Origin: Georgenia_B sunbinii
GTDB taxonomy: Bacteria; Actinomycetota; Actinomycetes; Actinomycetales; Actinomycetaceae
Direction: 5' to 3' (one strand)
DNA length: 64,000 bases
Assembly (NCBI RefSeq): GCF_036421855.1
Contig: NZ_JAZGOK010000003.1
Every line of letters starts with the position of its first letter. Position 1 is the stretch's first letter. Below the pieces are notes generated by a model. It was not told where the DNA came from. It saw nothing but the letters and a program-made list of their open reading frames with translations, and ran no database searches. The translations under genes and the position numbers were made by a program. Below are positions 15,830 through 23,739 of the stretch, in pieces.

Positions 15830-16969
15830 TCACGGCCGCGCGGGCACCAGCACCGGGCCACCGGCGTCGAGCACGGTGCCACCGCCCGCGGTGACCAGCA
15901 GCGGCACGGCCGGCTGCGCGACGTCGTCGTCGTAGGCGACGGCGTCCTGACCGGTCACCGCGTTGACCACCTGCACGCCGTCGCCGACCTGCAGGTAGGC
16001 CAGGACGTTCGCGGCCGCGAGCAGGCGCGCGCCGGGCACCTCACGCTGCCACGGCTCGTCGCCCTCCGGGAGGCCGGTAACGGTTCCCGCAGCAGCCGTC
16101 ACCAGGGTGCCGGAGAGCGGGTCGCGGGCGGCGGCAGCGACGTCGGCGGCGAGGCGGTCACCGGTCCGCAGGTCGACAAGGACGCCCGTGCTGCTGCCAC
16201 GCTCCGCCAGCAGCACCGTACCGACCGGGGGCAGGACACCTGGCAGCACGACAGGCTCGTCCTCGAGGCCGAGCGACGCAAGGTCGACGGACCACTCGTG
16301 CACCCCGCTCGCCGTCAGCTCCCCGCCAGCCGTGGTCAGCAACGCACCGGCGAGCTCCCCGACGACAGCAACGCCGTCGTCCTCGGTGGCGAGCACCTGC
16401 CCGGTGGCCGGGTCGAGGACGACGCGCGGGCCGGTCTCGCCCATCGCCGCGCCGGGCGCCGGGGCCGCGAACACCGCGCCGGGGCCCTGGTGCGGCCCGG
16501 GCACGGGCTCCGGGCCCCAGAGCCGCTCGCCGGTGGCGAGGTCGTAGCCGCTCGCGGTGGTCTCGCTGAGGGTCTCGGTCCCCGCGGTCACGTCGGTGAG
16601 GACGGCGATGGTCCGCTCTCCGTCGCTGGTGAGCGTGAACCCGGTGCACGACGGCGGACGCTCGGCCTGCCACAGCACGGTGCCGTCCTCGCGGGCGGCG
16701 ATGAACCGGATCGGGCCACCGGACTGCTCGGGGTGGGCGATCGCGAGGAGGAGCCCGTCGAGCTCCTGGGGCGCCTCCTCCCACCCGGGGTCGAGGACCG
16801 GCAGGTCGGAGAGGGCGAGCGGCACGGCGGCAGCTGGGACGTCAGCGGCCGGCGCCATCTGCCCCACCGGGACCGGCTCGGTCGCCACCGGCACGGCGGG
16901 CTCCGGCTCGGTACCGCACGCGGCGAGCGCGAGGAGCACCGCGAGAGCGGCGACCAGGCGGGGCCTCAC
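15830..16969 (-). CDS. Lipoprotein with PQQ-like beta-propeller repeats
   Basis: 379 residues. The signal peptide ends in a lipobox LAAC with the lipidated cysteine at C18, so the protein is anchored outside the membrane. The remainder shows weak repeats typical of PQQ-like or WD40-like propellers: GTVLWQAERP, SGYDLATGERLWG, VVLDPATGQVLATEDDG, VLVDLRTGDRLAADV and VQVVNAVTGQDAV. No enzyme active site is seen; binding of a partner protein or structural role is likelier. The GTG start at 16969 overlaps the stop of the CcdA-like gene (GTGA), making it the third gene of the DsbA-CcdA operon. Confidence 0.8.
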   Translation of the reverse strand: MRPRLVAALAVLLALAACGTEPEPAVPVATEPVPVGQMAPAADVPAAAVPLALSDLPVLDPGWEEAPQELDGLLLAIAHPEQSGGPIRFIAAREDGTVLWQAERPPSCTGFTLTSDGERTIAVLTDVTAGTETLSETTASGYDLATGERLWGPEPVPGPHQGPGAVFAAPAPGAAMGETGPRVVLDPATGQVLATEDDGVAVVGELAGALLTTAGGELTASGVHEWSVDLASLGLEDEPVVLPGVLPPVGTVLLAERGSSTGVLVDLRTGDRLAADVAAAARDPLSGTLVTAAAGTVTGLPEGDEPWQREVPGARLLAAANVLAYLQVGDGVQVVNAVTGQDAVAYDDDVAQPAVPLLVTAGGGTVLDAGGPVLVPARP

Positions 16970-17868
16970 CGCCGCGCCTCGGGCCGGTCGGCGTCCTCGA
17001 TGACGGCAGCGACGTCATCGGTGGCCGGGGACTGCGCCCCGTCATCCCGCCGTCGCTGCCAGACCCACCAGATCACCAGCGCGAGGAGGGCGAGGCCGAT
17101 GATGAGGAGCGGTTCGGAGACGGCCGCGCCGGCGGTCAGCAGCGCCGACTGCATGCCGGTGAGAACACCGGCGGGGATGAGCTGGGGCAGCGTGGCCAGC
17201 CCGTTGGTCAGCAGGAAGAGCACGCCGACGGCGATGAGCAGCAGGCCGGTGATCACCGAGGTGGTGTGGAGCTGGAACGGCCCGAGGGTGACGCCCCGGC
17301 CGCGGAGCCGGGACCGGCCGCTGCGACCGAGCGTGGTCCAGACCGAGGCGAGCAGGACGAGCGGGACGACCATCCCGGCACCGTAGACGGCGAGCATGAC
17401 ACCGGCGAGGACCGGAGAGGGTTCGGTGGCCGCCATCGTCAGGACGGCGCCGAGGATCGGCCCGGAGCAGAAGCCTGCCACCCCGGAGACGGTGCCGAGC
17501 AGCAACGAGCGCACGACCGCGCCCTGCCGCGGAGCGGAGGACTGGACCTTGCGCGCGCCGGGCAGCGCACGGGAGAGGTCGAACCCCAGGCCGACCACCT
17601 GCAGCGCGCCGAAGCCGATGATCAGCCACCCGGCGACGGTGATGAGGAGGTCACGCTGGGTGGTGAGCAGCGAGCCGAGGAAGGAGGCACCGAGCCCGAG
17701 GGGCACGAGCGTGACGAGCAGGCCGAGGAAGAACAGCCCGCCGTGCGCGAAGAGCCGGCCGCGAGTGCCGGCGGTGGCGGCGAAGAAGGCGGGCAGCAGC
17801 AGGGCACCGCAGGGGCTGAGCAGGGCGAGGACCCCGCCGAGGAAGGCCGCGAGGAGGCTGATCTCCAC
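16966..17868 (-). CDS. CcdA/DsbD-like thiol:disulfide transmembrane transporter
   Basis: 300 residues, starting at GTG 17868 two bases after the upstream stop. The protein has about eight hydrophobic segments. It carries the two cysteines that relay electrons across the membrane in this family: C20 in ALLSPCGALLLP and C134 in GVAGFCSGPILG. The family hands reducing equivalents from cytoplasmic thioredoxin to extracytoplasmic thiol proteins, including cytochrome c maturation factors. Placed directly behind a membrane-anchored DsbA-like protein, it probably keeps that protein or its clients in the right redox state. The C-terminus is a charged cytoplasmic tail (WQRRRDDGAQSPATDD). Confidence 0.87.
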   Translation of the reverse strand: MEISLLAAFLGGVLALLSPCGALLLPAFFAATAGTRGRLFAHGGLFFLGLLVTLVPLGLGASFLGSLLTTQRDLLITVAGWLIIGFGALQVVGLGFDLSRALPGARKVQSSAPRQGAVVRSLLLGTVSGVAGFCSGPILGAVLTMAATEPSPVLAGVMLAVYGAGMVVPLVLLASVWTTLGRSGRSRLRGRGVTLGPFQLHTTSVITGLLLIAVGVLFLLTNGLATLPQLIPAGVLTGMQSALLTAGAAVSEPLLIIGLALLALVIWWVWQRRRDDGAQSPATDDVAAVIEDADRPEARR

Positions 17869-17870
17869 CG

Positions 17871-18617
17871 TCAGCCCGCTGCCTGCCCGAGCGCGGCGTC
17901 GAGCGCCTGGACGAAGACGTCGGTCGGCTGGGCGCCGAGGATGGGCTGGCCCGCCAGCAGGAAGGCGGGGGTCGAGAAGGCGCCGATCTCGGCAGCCTCG
18001 TCGACGTTGCGCTGCACGGCGGCCGCGACCTCCGGAGAGGCGAGGTCCGCGGCGAAGCGCTCGGTGTCCAGGCCGATCTGCTCGGCCATGTCGATGAGCG
18101 CGGGCTCCCGAAGTCCGCGCGGCGGGAGCTTGTCGCCGCCCGGGAACAGCGCCCGCTGGTAGTCGAGGTAGTGGCCCTGCAGGCCGGCGGCATAGGCCGC
18201 GTGGGCCGCGTCCCGGGACTCCTTGCCGAAGATCGCGATGTCGCGGAACTCGATCCGCAGCTCGCCGTCGGCGGCGTACTCCTCCATCACCGGCCCGGTG
18301 TCGGTGGCCCAGCTGGCGCAGAAGGGGCACTGGTAGTCGGAGTAGACGATGAGCGTCACCTCCGCGTCGACCGGACCGACGGCGAGCGGGTCCTCGGCGT
18401 CGCGGCGTGCCAGGTCCAACGTGGGCGGCGCCTCCGGCGTCACGACCCGCGCCGGCGCGTCGCTCTCGACCGTGCCCTGATCGGCGGGGACGCTGCCGAT
18501 GTCGCCGTCGTCGTCGTCGTTCGACAGCACGAGCGAGACGACGAGGAGGGCGATCGCGACGACGACGATGATCGCCGGCACGAGGAGGGATCGGGCGCGG
18601 CTCGCGGGCTGTGTCAT
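17871..18617 (-). CDS. DsbA-family thioredoxin-fold protein, membrane anchored
   Basis: 248 residues. An N-terminal helix (LLVPAIIVVVAIALLVVSLVL) anchors it, followed by an acidic linker. The thioredoxin domain starts near residue 83 and has the CPFC active site (C97, C100) in IVYSDYQCPFCASWATDTG. A cis-proline segment STPAFLLAGQ lies near the end, and the inserted helical domain between them is typical of DsbA/BdbD proteins. It catalyses disulfide formation, exchange or reduction outside the membrane. First gene of a leftward operon with the CcdA-like protein and lipoprotein; its start is about 80 bp from two BlaI-type palindromes shared with the opposite operon. Confidence 0.88.
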   Translation of the reverse strand: MTQPASRARSLLVPAIIVVVAIALLVVSLVLSNDDDDGDIGSVPADQGTVESDAPARVVTPEAPPTLDLARRDAEDPLAVGPVDAEVTLIVYSDYQCPFCASWATDTGPVMEEYAADGELRIEFRDIAIFGKESRDAAHAAYAAGLQGHYLDYQRALFPGGDKLPPRGLREPALIDMAEQIGLDTERFAADLASPEVAAAVQRNVDEAAEIGAFSTPAFLLAGQPILGAQPTDVFVQALDAALGQAAG

Positions 18618-18698
18618 GCGTCCTCAGGTTCGGTGGGTGCGGGTGGCTGGCCGGGTGCGGCGCGACGCCTGGGGGTCAGCAGATGACGAGGCCGGCTA

Positions 18699-18711
18699 CT
18701 ACGCGACGTAG
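18699..18711. promoter_or_regulatory. BlaI-like operator palindrome 1
   Basis: Perfect inverted repeat CTACG, CGA, CGTAG in the region between the divergent DsbA-like and CPVC membrane protein operons. BlaI/MecI-family repressors bind palindromes built on TACTA/CTAC half-sites, and a blaI gene lies in the rightward operon. AT-rich against its surroundings. Confidence 0.6.
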
Positions 18712-18716
18712 AAGTC

Positions 18717-18733
18717 TACTATGACCTATAGTA
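18717..18733. promoter_or_regulatory. BlaI-like operator palindrome 2, overlapping the first codons
   Basis: Perfect inverted repeat TACTAT, GACCT, ATAGTA. It covers the ATG at 18721. It also contains TATAGT (18727-18732), which fits an actinobacterial -10 box, so a promoter may start transcription at or near G18739, where an in-frame GTG lies. A repressor bound here would block this promoter directly. Confidence 0.6.
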
Positions 18734-19275
18734 ACCACGTGTTCCGACCACCTCCTGCGCTCCTCGACGTCCCGCGCAGCCCGGTGACAGCACTGCGCTC
18801 CTGGGGCCGGCGCCGCCGGCTCGTCGCCGCAGGCGTGTCCCTGGGGTTCGGACTGGTCATCGGGCTGTCGACCGTGCTCATCCCCAACCCGGTCTTCGCC
18901 CGCGACATCCCGGTGGTCGCGTGGAACTACCCGGTCTGGATCCTCACCTCGGTCCTCGTCGGGCTACTGGCGGCCACCTACGTGCGGCAGGGCCCGGCCA
19001 GCCACGGCGAGGACACCGCACCGCTGGACCCGTCGGAGCGCCGGACGAGCCGGATGGGCATGGCCGGCGGCGTGCTCACCTGGTTCGCTGTCGGCTGCCC
19101 GGTATGCAACAAGCTCGCCCTGCTGGCCCTCGGCTACTCCGGGGCGCTGACCTGGTTCGCGCCCGTGCAGCCCTTCCTCGCCGTCGGCGCGCTCGTGCTC
19201 ACCGCGTGGGCACTGGTCGTGCGGCTGCGCGGCGAGGTGGCCTGCCCGCTGCCGGCCGGAGCTGCTCGTGCCTGA
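18721..19275 (+). CDS. Polytopic membrane protein with CPVC motif, function unknown
   Basis: 184 residues (ATG 18721) or 178 from an in-frame GTG at 18739, which would suit a leaderless mRNA; neither has a good ribosome site. Four or five hydrophobic segments are seen (LVAAGVSLGFGLVIGLSTVLI, VWILTSVLVGLLAATYV, GGVLTWFAVGCPVC..., FLAVGALVLTAWALVV). The most striking element is GCPVCNKLALLALGYSGAL, a thioredoxin-like CxxC inside a membrane helix; a last cysteine occurs in VACPLP. I know related actinobacterial proteins with the same CPVCNK element but no established function. It heads the operon with blaI and an M56 peptidase and faces the DsbA/CcdA operon, which suggests a thiol-redox role (inference). 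Confidence 0.78.
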   Translation: MTYSNHVFRPPPALLDVPRSPVTALRSWGRRRRLVAAGVSLGFGLVIGLSTVLIPNPVFARDIPVVAWNYPVWILTSVLVGLLAATYVRQGPASHGEDTAPLDPSERRTSRMGMAGGVLTWFAVGCPVCNKLALLALGYSGALTWFAPVQPFLAVGALVLTAWALVVRLRGEVACPLPAGAARA

Positions 19276-19633
19276 GCAGCTGCCGAGCCTCGGGCCGCTC
19301 GAGCGCCGGGTGATGGACATCCTGTGGGACTGTCCCGCCGAGCTGTGCACGCGCGAGGTGCTCGAGCGCACCGACCAGACGCTGGCCTACACGACGATCG
19401 CGACCGTGCTGACCAACCTCGTCCGCAAGGGTCTCGTCGACAAGGTCTCGGTCCGTCGCGTGTGGGGCTACCGACCGCTGCTGAGCCGCAGCGAGTACAC
19501 GGCCGCCCTCATGTCCCAGGCGCTGGCCACCGGGGGTGACCGCCGCGACGCCCTGCTCCACTTCGTGGGCTCGATCTCCGAGGACGACGTCGCGGTGCTG
19601 CGCGGCCTGGTCGAGGACGAGCCGCCGTCGTGA
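19268..19633 (+). CDS. blaI: BlaI/MecI-family winged-helix repressor
   Basis: 121 residues; GTG 19268 overlaps the end of the preceding gene. The winged helix is complete: LGPLERRVMDILWDCPAELCTREVLERT, LAYTTIATVLTNLVRKGLVDK and the wing VRRVWGYRPLLSRSEYTA, followed by a C-terminal dimerisation helix. The only cysteines are C22 and C27, so the C-terminal CxC copper motif of CopY is lacking; despite the copper genes nearby, this is not a CopY sensor. BlaI proteins are inactivated by proteolysis triggered by an M56 partner, which is encoded directly downstream. Likely binding sites are the palindromes at 18699 and 18717. Confidence 0.92.
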   Translation: MPEQLPSLGPLERRVMDILWDCPAELCTREVLERTDQTLAYTTIATVLTNLVRKGLVDKVSVRRVWGYRPLLSRSEYTAALMSQALATGGDRRDALLHFVGSISEDDVAVLRGLVEDEPPS

Positions 19634-20601
19634 CCGCCGCGATGACGACAGCGAGCGCGGTGGTCGTGCTGCTCCTGGGCGGCGCGCTGGCCGGGCCGCG
19701 CATGCTGGACCGGCTGGCACCGTGGCTGGCCCAGCGGCCCAGGCTCGGGATCTCCGCCTGGGTCGGCGCCGTGGTCGTCTGGCTGCTCGGGCTCTCGGTG
19801 CTCGGGCCGCTGCTCGCCTGGGTCGTCACCGGCCCGGGCCTGCCCGGCGACGTCGGGGCGATCTGTCGGCGCTGCCTGGAAGCAGCCAACCCGTTCGGGA
19901 TCGCCGCGGTGCCGACAGGAGTGCCGCCGCTCGCGCTGCTGGCGCTGCCGGCGCTGCTCCTGCTCGCCGTCGCCGTGGCGGTGGCGCTGTCGTTCCACCG
20001 CGCCGAGCGGGAGAGGACGGCGCAGGTCGCCGCCCTTCACGAGACCGGGGAGATCAGGCTGGTGGCCGGCAGCCCGGTGTGGCTGGTGGCATCCCCGGTG
20101 CCGACCGCCTACTGCCTGCCCGGCAGGGAGGCCGGGATCGTCATCTCCGAGGGAGCGGTGGGGGCGTTGGACGAGGCGCAGCTCGGCGCCGTCCTCGCCC
20201 ACGAGCGGGCGCACCTGCGCGGCCGCCACCACCTGCTGCTCGGCCTGCTGCGAGCCGCCAGCCGCGTCCTGGCCTGGGTGCCCCTGGTCGCGGCCGCGCC
20301 CCGTGCGGTGGCCGGCTACGCCGAGATGACCGCCGACGACGCGGCTCACCGGGCGCACGGCACCCGCGCCCTGGCCGGCGCGCTGCTCGCCCTGCGCGGC
20401 TCCGGCGGCGCGACGCCGGCGACCGCCCTCCACGCGGGCGCCTACCGGGTGCCTTCACGCGTCCAGCGCCTCGTGGCGCCGCCGGCGGCCACCGACGTCG
20501 TCGCCGTGACGGTGGCCGGCAGCTACCTGATCGCGGTGGCCGGGACCGTGCTGCTCGTCGCCGGCCCCTACCTGGCGGTGCTGCTGCGCGGCACCTGCTG
20601 A
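19630..20601 (+). CDS. M56 family membrane metallopeptidase (BlaR1-like, no sensor domain)
   Basis: 323 residues, GTG start overlapping the blaI stop (GTGA). Three hydrophobic segments precede the zinc site HERAH at 191-195 (VLAHERAHLRGRHH), preceded by the family segment AYCLPGREAGIVISEGAV. The downstream third ligand probably lies in EMTADDAA. One more helix closes the protein (TDVVAVTVAGSYLIAVAGTVLLVAG). Unlike BlaR1 there is no C-terminal penicillin-binding domain, so the signal it senses is not a beta-lactam through that domain. Expected role: on activation, cleaves or triggers cleavage of BlaI and opens the divergent operons. Confidence 0.9.
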   Translation: MTAAMTTASAVVVLLLGGALAGPRMLDRLAPWLAQRPRLGISAWVGAVVVWLLGLSVLGPLLAWVVTGPGLPGDVGAICRRCLEAANPFGIAAVPTGVPPLALLALPALLLLAVAVAVALSFHRAERERTAQVAALHETGEIRLVAGSPVWLVASPVPTAYCLPGREAGIVISEGAVGALDEAQLGAVLAHERAHLRGRHHLLLGLLRAASRVLAWVPLVAAAPRAVAGYAEMTADDAAHRAHGTRALAGALLALRGSGGATPATALHAGAYRVPSRVQRLVAPPAATDVVAVTVAGSYLIAVAGTVLLVAGPYLAVLLRGTC

Positions 20602-20643
20602 GGGACGCGACTTCCCGGTCGCCCTGTGACATCGTGCGGTGCT

Positions 20644-21048
20644 ATGACCGCTGTGGCCAGGCTCGTGACCGTGGTTGATCTCGACGGCGCAGCCGCTCCG
20701 GGTGCTCGCAACCCTCGTGTGATGTCGGTGTCGGCGTTGCACCTGGCCGTCCTCGACGACGGCCGCCGGCTGCTCCTCCTCGACGACCGCGGCTGGAGCA
20801 TGCACGGGCAGCCGGACATCTGGCGCGACACGTCCGTCGACGAGATCACGACAACCGCTCGCGTGGTGGTCGGGCCGGACGAGCCGTTCGACGACCACAC
20901 CCGAGCGGACATGGCGGCGGATCATTGGGCGGTGCTCGCCGCCACGCTCCGGCAGCGCGATGTGCTCGTCGGCGGCCCCGAGCTGAGCCGCTTGCCCCAT
21001 GACGTCGAGCTGAGCGAGCAGCTGCTGCTCCGCCTCGCGGGCGCCTGA
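20644..21048 (+). CDS. Hypothetical actinobacterial protein
   Basis: 134 residues from ATG 20644; an earlier in-frame start adds six residues with no better ribosome site. No signal peptide or membrane helix. Hydrophobic and charged segments alternate as in a small alpha/beta protein: LVTVVDLDGAAAPG, VSALHLAVLDDGRRLLLLDDRGWSM, SVDEITTTARVVVGPDEPFD, and a helical ADHWAVLAATLRQRDVLVGGPELSRLP. No catalytic motif is recognised. It stands alone between the M56 gene and xseA, in the same direction as both. Confidence 0.65.
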   Translation: MTAVARLVTVVDLDGAAAPGARNPRVMSVSALHLAVLDDGRRLLLLDDRGWSMHGQPDIWRDTSVDEITTTARVVVGPDEPFDDHTRADMAADHWAVLAATLRQRDVLVGGPELSRLPHDVELSEQLLLRLAGA

Positions 21049-21119
21049 GCGAGCTCCTGACAGCCTGGAGCGAGGGCCTGCGGCCCCCCGCACTGCCCGT
21101 CGCACCCGGGTGAGAGGCT

Positions 21120-22412
21120 GTGGCGGTGACGAACACCGAACGAGAGCAGCCGAACGACGCCGCTCGGCCGGTCGACTCGCTGCCTGAGCGGGCCGCGCAG
21201 ACCAGCCCCGACCACCCGTGGCCGGTGCGGCTGCTGTCGACGAAGATCGCCCAGTACATCGCCAAGATGTCCCCGGTGTGGGTCGAGGGCCAGATCGTCC
21301 AGCTCAACCGGCGCCCCGGTGCCGGCATGGCCTTCCTCACGCTGCGCGACGCGGACGTCGACATGTCGCTGCCGGTGAAGATCTTCGCCCGGGACCTCGA
21401 GCAGACGCAGGTGACCGAGGGCGCCCGCGCCGTCGTCCACGCCAAGCCCGACTTCTGGACCAAGAACGGCTCGCTCGCGCTGCACGCCAGGGAGATCCGC
21501 GCCGTCGGGATCGGCGAGCTGCTCGCCCGGATCGAGCAGCTCAAGGGCGTCCTCGCCGCCGAGGGCCTGTTCGCCGCCGACCGCAAGATCCCGCTGCCGT
21601 TCCTGCCCGGCGTCGTCGGCCTCGTCTGCGGGCGCGCGTCGAAGGCAGAGCACGACGTCGTCGTCAATGCCCAGACCCGCTGGCCCGGGGTGCGCTTCGA
21701 GATCCGCGAGGTCGCCGTCCAGGGCGTCGGCACCGTCGCCGCCGTCACCGAGGCGATCGCCGAGCTCGACGCCGACCCACGCGTCGAGGTCATCGTCGTC
21801 GCCCGCGGTGGTGGCTCGGTCGAGGACCTGCTGCCGTTCTCCAACGAACGCCTCGTGCGCGCGGTGGCGGCCTCGCGCACGCCGATCGTCTCGGCCATCG
21901 GCCACGAGACCGACACCCCGCTGCTCGACCTCGTCGCGGACTACCGGGCCTCCACCCCTACCGACGCCGCTAAGCGGATCGTCCCCGACGTCTCCGAGGA
22001 GCGCCGCGGCATCGTCACGGCACGCCAGCGGATCCGTAGCGCGACGACCGCCCGGCTGCGCAGCGAGCAGGCCGGGCTGGACGCGACCCGGTCCCGCCCG
22101 GTGCTCGCCGACCCGATGACCATCGTCACCACCCGGGAGCAGGAGATCGCCCGTGCGGTCAGTGCCGCCCGGCTGGCTGCCGGTGGCCTCCTCGCCCGGG
22201 GCGAGGCATCACTGACGGCGCTGCGCGGCCAGCTGCGGGCGCTGTCCCCGCTCGCCACGCTGGAGCGCGGCTACGCCGTCGTCCGCACCCCCTCGGGGCA
22301 CGTGGTGCGCTCCCCCGGCGAGGTCGAGGTCGGTGCCGTCCTCGAGGCACGGCTGGCGGAGGGGACGCTGGCGATCACGGCCGGCGACGGCTCTGCGAGA
22401 ATGACGCCATGA
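21120..22412 (+). CDS. xseA: Exodeoxyribonuclease VII large subunit
   Basis: 430 residues (GTG 21120; a second GTG at 21126 is equally possible). An N-terminal OB-fold (VWVEGQIVQLNRRPGAGMAFLTLRD) binds ssDNA. The catalytic domain follows with the family signature FLPGVVGLVCGRASKAEHDVV, VEVIVVARGGGSVEDLLPFSNE and VSAIGHETDTPLLDLVADYRASTPTDAA. A coiled coil and a C-terminal segment (LATLERGYAVVRTPSGHVVRS) complete it. With XseB it degrades single-stranded DNA from both ends to oligonucleotides and acts in repair. The stop overlaps the xseB start (ATGA). Confidence 0.96.
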   Translation: MAVTNTEREQPNDAARPVDSLPERAAQTSPDHPWPVRLLSTKIAQYIAKMSPVWVEGQIVQLNRRPGAGMAFLTLRDADVDMSLPVKIFARDLEQTQVTEGARAVVHAKPDFWTKNGSLALHAREIRAVGIGELLARIEQLKGVLAAEGLFAADRKIPLPFLPGVVGLVCGRASKAEHDVVVNAQTRWPGVRFEIREVAVQGVGTVAAVTEAIAELDADPRVEVIVVARGGGSVEDLLPFSNERLVRAVAASRTPIVSAIGHETDTPLLDLVADYRASTPTDAAKRIVPDVSEERRGIVTARQRIRSATTARLRSEQAGLDATRSRPVLADPMTIVTTREQEIARAVSAARLAAGGLLARGEASLTALRGQLRALSPLATLERGYAVVRTPSGHVVRSPGEVEVGAVLEARLAEGTLAITAGDGSARMTP

Positions 22413-22654
22413 CCACCGACGTCAACACGCTCAGCTACGAGCAGGCCCGCGATGCGCTCGTCGAGGTCGTCCGCACCCTGGAGACCGGCAGCGCCACCCT
22501 CGAGGAGTCGATGGCGCTGTGGGAGCGCGGCGAGGCGCTCGCCGCCCGCTGCCAGAGCTGGCTCGACGGCGCCCGCGAGCGCCTCGAGAAGGCCCACGAG
22601 GCAACCGCCGGCCCCGCCACCGATCGCGGTACCGAGGTCGAGGGCGACGCATGA
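22409..22654 (+). CDS. xseB: Exodeoxyribonuclease VII small subunit
   Basis: 81 residues, the usual size. The conserved helix pair is visible: LSYEQARDALVEVVRTLETGSATLEESMALWERGEALAARCQSWLDGARERLE. It binds the coiled coil of XseA in several copies. The ATG overlaps the xseA stop by 4 bp and its own stop overlaps the next start, so stoichiometry is set by translational coupling. Confidence 0.95.
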   Translation: MTTDVNTLSYEQARDALVEVVRTLETGSATLEESMALWERGEALAARCQSWLDGARERLEKAHEATAGPATDRGTEVEGDA

Positions 22655-23607
22655 CCGCCGGGTCGTCCACCGGCTCGACGTCAGCGGTCCTCGTCGTCGG
22701 AGAGGCGCTCATCGACATCGTCGAGCGGGCGGATGCACCGCCGGCCGAGCATGTCGGCGGCAGCCCGGCGAACGTCGCGGTCGGGCTTGCCCGGCTCGGC
22801 CACCCGGTGGAGCTGACCACCTGGTTCGGCAGCGACGCCCGCGGCCACCGGATCCGCGAGCACCTCGTGTCCGCCGCGGTTGACGTCACCAGCGGCTCCG
22901 AGCTGGCCGAGCGGACGCCGACCGCGCGTGCCCGGCTGGACGCCACCGGGGCGGCGAGCTACACCTTCGACCTGCACTTCGACCTGCCCGCTACCAGCCC
23001 GCTGCGAGCACCGGCGCTGGTGCACGTCGGGTCGATCAGCGCGACGATCGAGCCAGGGGGCTCGAAGGTCGCCGACCTTGCCCGCCGGCTGCGCGCGACC
23101 GCCACAGTCAGCTACGACCCCAACGCCCGACCCGCCATCATGGGCCCGGCGCCGGAGGCCCGCCGCACCATCGAGGGCGTCGTCGCCCTGGCCGACGTCG
23201 TCAAGGTCTCCGACGAGGACATCGCCTGGCTCGCTCCTGACACCGGCGTCCTCGACGTCGCGCGCGACTGGCTCGCGCTCGGACCCGCGGTCGTCGTCGT
23301 CACGCGTGGCGGCGACGGCGCGACGGCGCTGACCGCGACCGGCCACGAGGTCACGGTGGCGGCGCCCCGGGTGACCGTCGCGGACACCGTCGGCGCCGGC
23401 GACTCCTTCATGGCCGGCATCATCGACGGGCTCTCCCGCGCCGGGCTCGTCGGCGCGGCTCAGCGCGACCGGCTCCGGCGGGTCAGCCCGGACCAGCTCC
23501 GCGAGGTACTGGCCCGGGCCGCGACGATCGCCGCCATCACGGTGTCACGGGCCGGCGCCAACCCGCCGACCGCCGCCGAGGTCGCAACCTCCTCGCTCGA
23601 CGCCTGA
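22651..23607 (+). CDS. PfkB-family carbohydrate kinase (fructokinase-like)
   Basis: 318 residues from ATG 22651, which overlaps the xseB stop. Both PfkB signatures are present: the N-terminal GGSPANVAVGLARLGHPVELTTWFG and the C-terminal ATP/anion-hole segment DTVGAGDSFMAGIIDG with the catalytic aspartate in GAGD. The start VLVVGEALIDIV is typical of fructokinases and related sugar kinases. The protein phosphorylates a furanose sugar or sugar-like compound with ATP; the exact sugar is not determined. Its coupling to xseAB is probably only an operon of convenience. A run of 18-bp repeats begins directly after the stop. Confidence 0.88.
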   Translation: MTAGSSTGSTSAVLVVGEALIDIVERADAPPAEHVGGSPANVAVGLARLGHPVELTTWFGSDARGHRIREHLVSAAVDVTSGSELAERTPTARARLDATGAASYTFDLHFDLPATSPLRAPALVHVGSISATIEPGGSKVADLARRLRATATVSYDPNARPAIMGPAPEARRTIEGVVALADVVKVSDEDIAWLAPDTGVLDVARDWLALGPAVVVVTRGGDGATALTATGHEVTVAAPRVTVADTVGAGDSFMAGIIDGLSRAGLVGAAQRDRLRRVSPDQLREVLARAATIAAITVSRAGANPPTAAEVATSSLDA

Positions 23608-23614
23608 CGTCGAC

Positions 23615-23704
23615 AATCCCGCTCTCGGGGATAATCCTGCTCTCGGGGATAATCCTGCTGTCGGGGACGATCCTGCTCTCGGGGACAATCCTGCTGTCAG
23701 CGAT
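23615..23704. repeat. 18-bp tandem repeat, five copies (family shared with two other loci)
   Basis: Units begin at 23615, 23633, 23651, 23669 and 23687; consensus AATCCTGCTCTCGGGGAC with G/C at the tenth base and T/C at the last. Seen in another register the unit is GGGGACAATCCTGCTGTC. The same core recurs at 52737-52829 and, 15 of 18 bases identical, within the coding region at 60936-60989. Here it fills the space between the convergent ends of pfkB and phoH2. There are no spacers, so it is not a CRISPR. Confidence 0.85.
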
Positions 23705-23739
23705 GGGGGTGGGGGCTTGGGTGCTGGGGCTGGTCGGGG

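Noticed and set aside
19268..19633. CopY-type copper repressor, suggested by the copper genes nearby
   Set aside because: The C-terminal CxC cysteine motif of CopY is absent and an M56 protease follows, as for BlaI.
23615..23704. CRISPR array
   Set aside because: The 18-bp units are directly adjacent with no spacers and no cas genes nearby.
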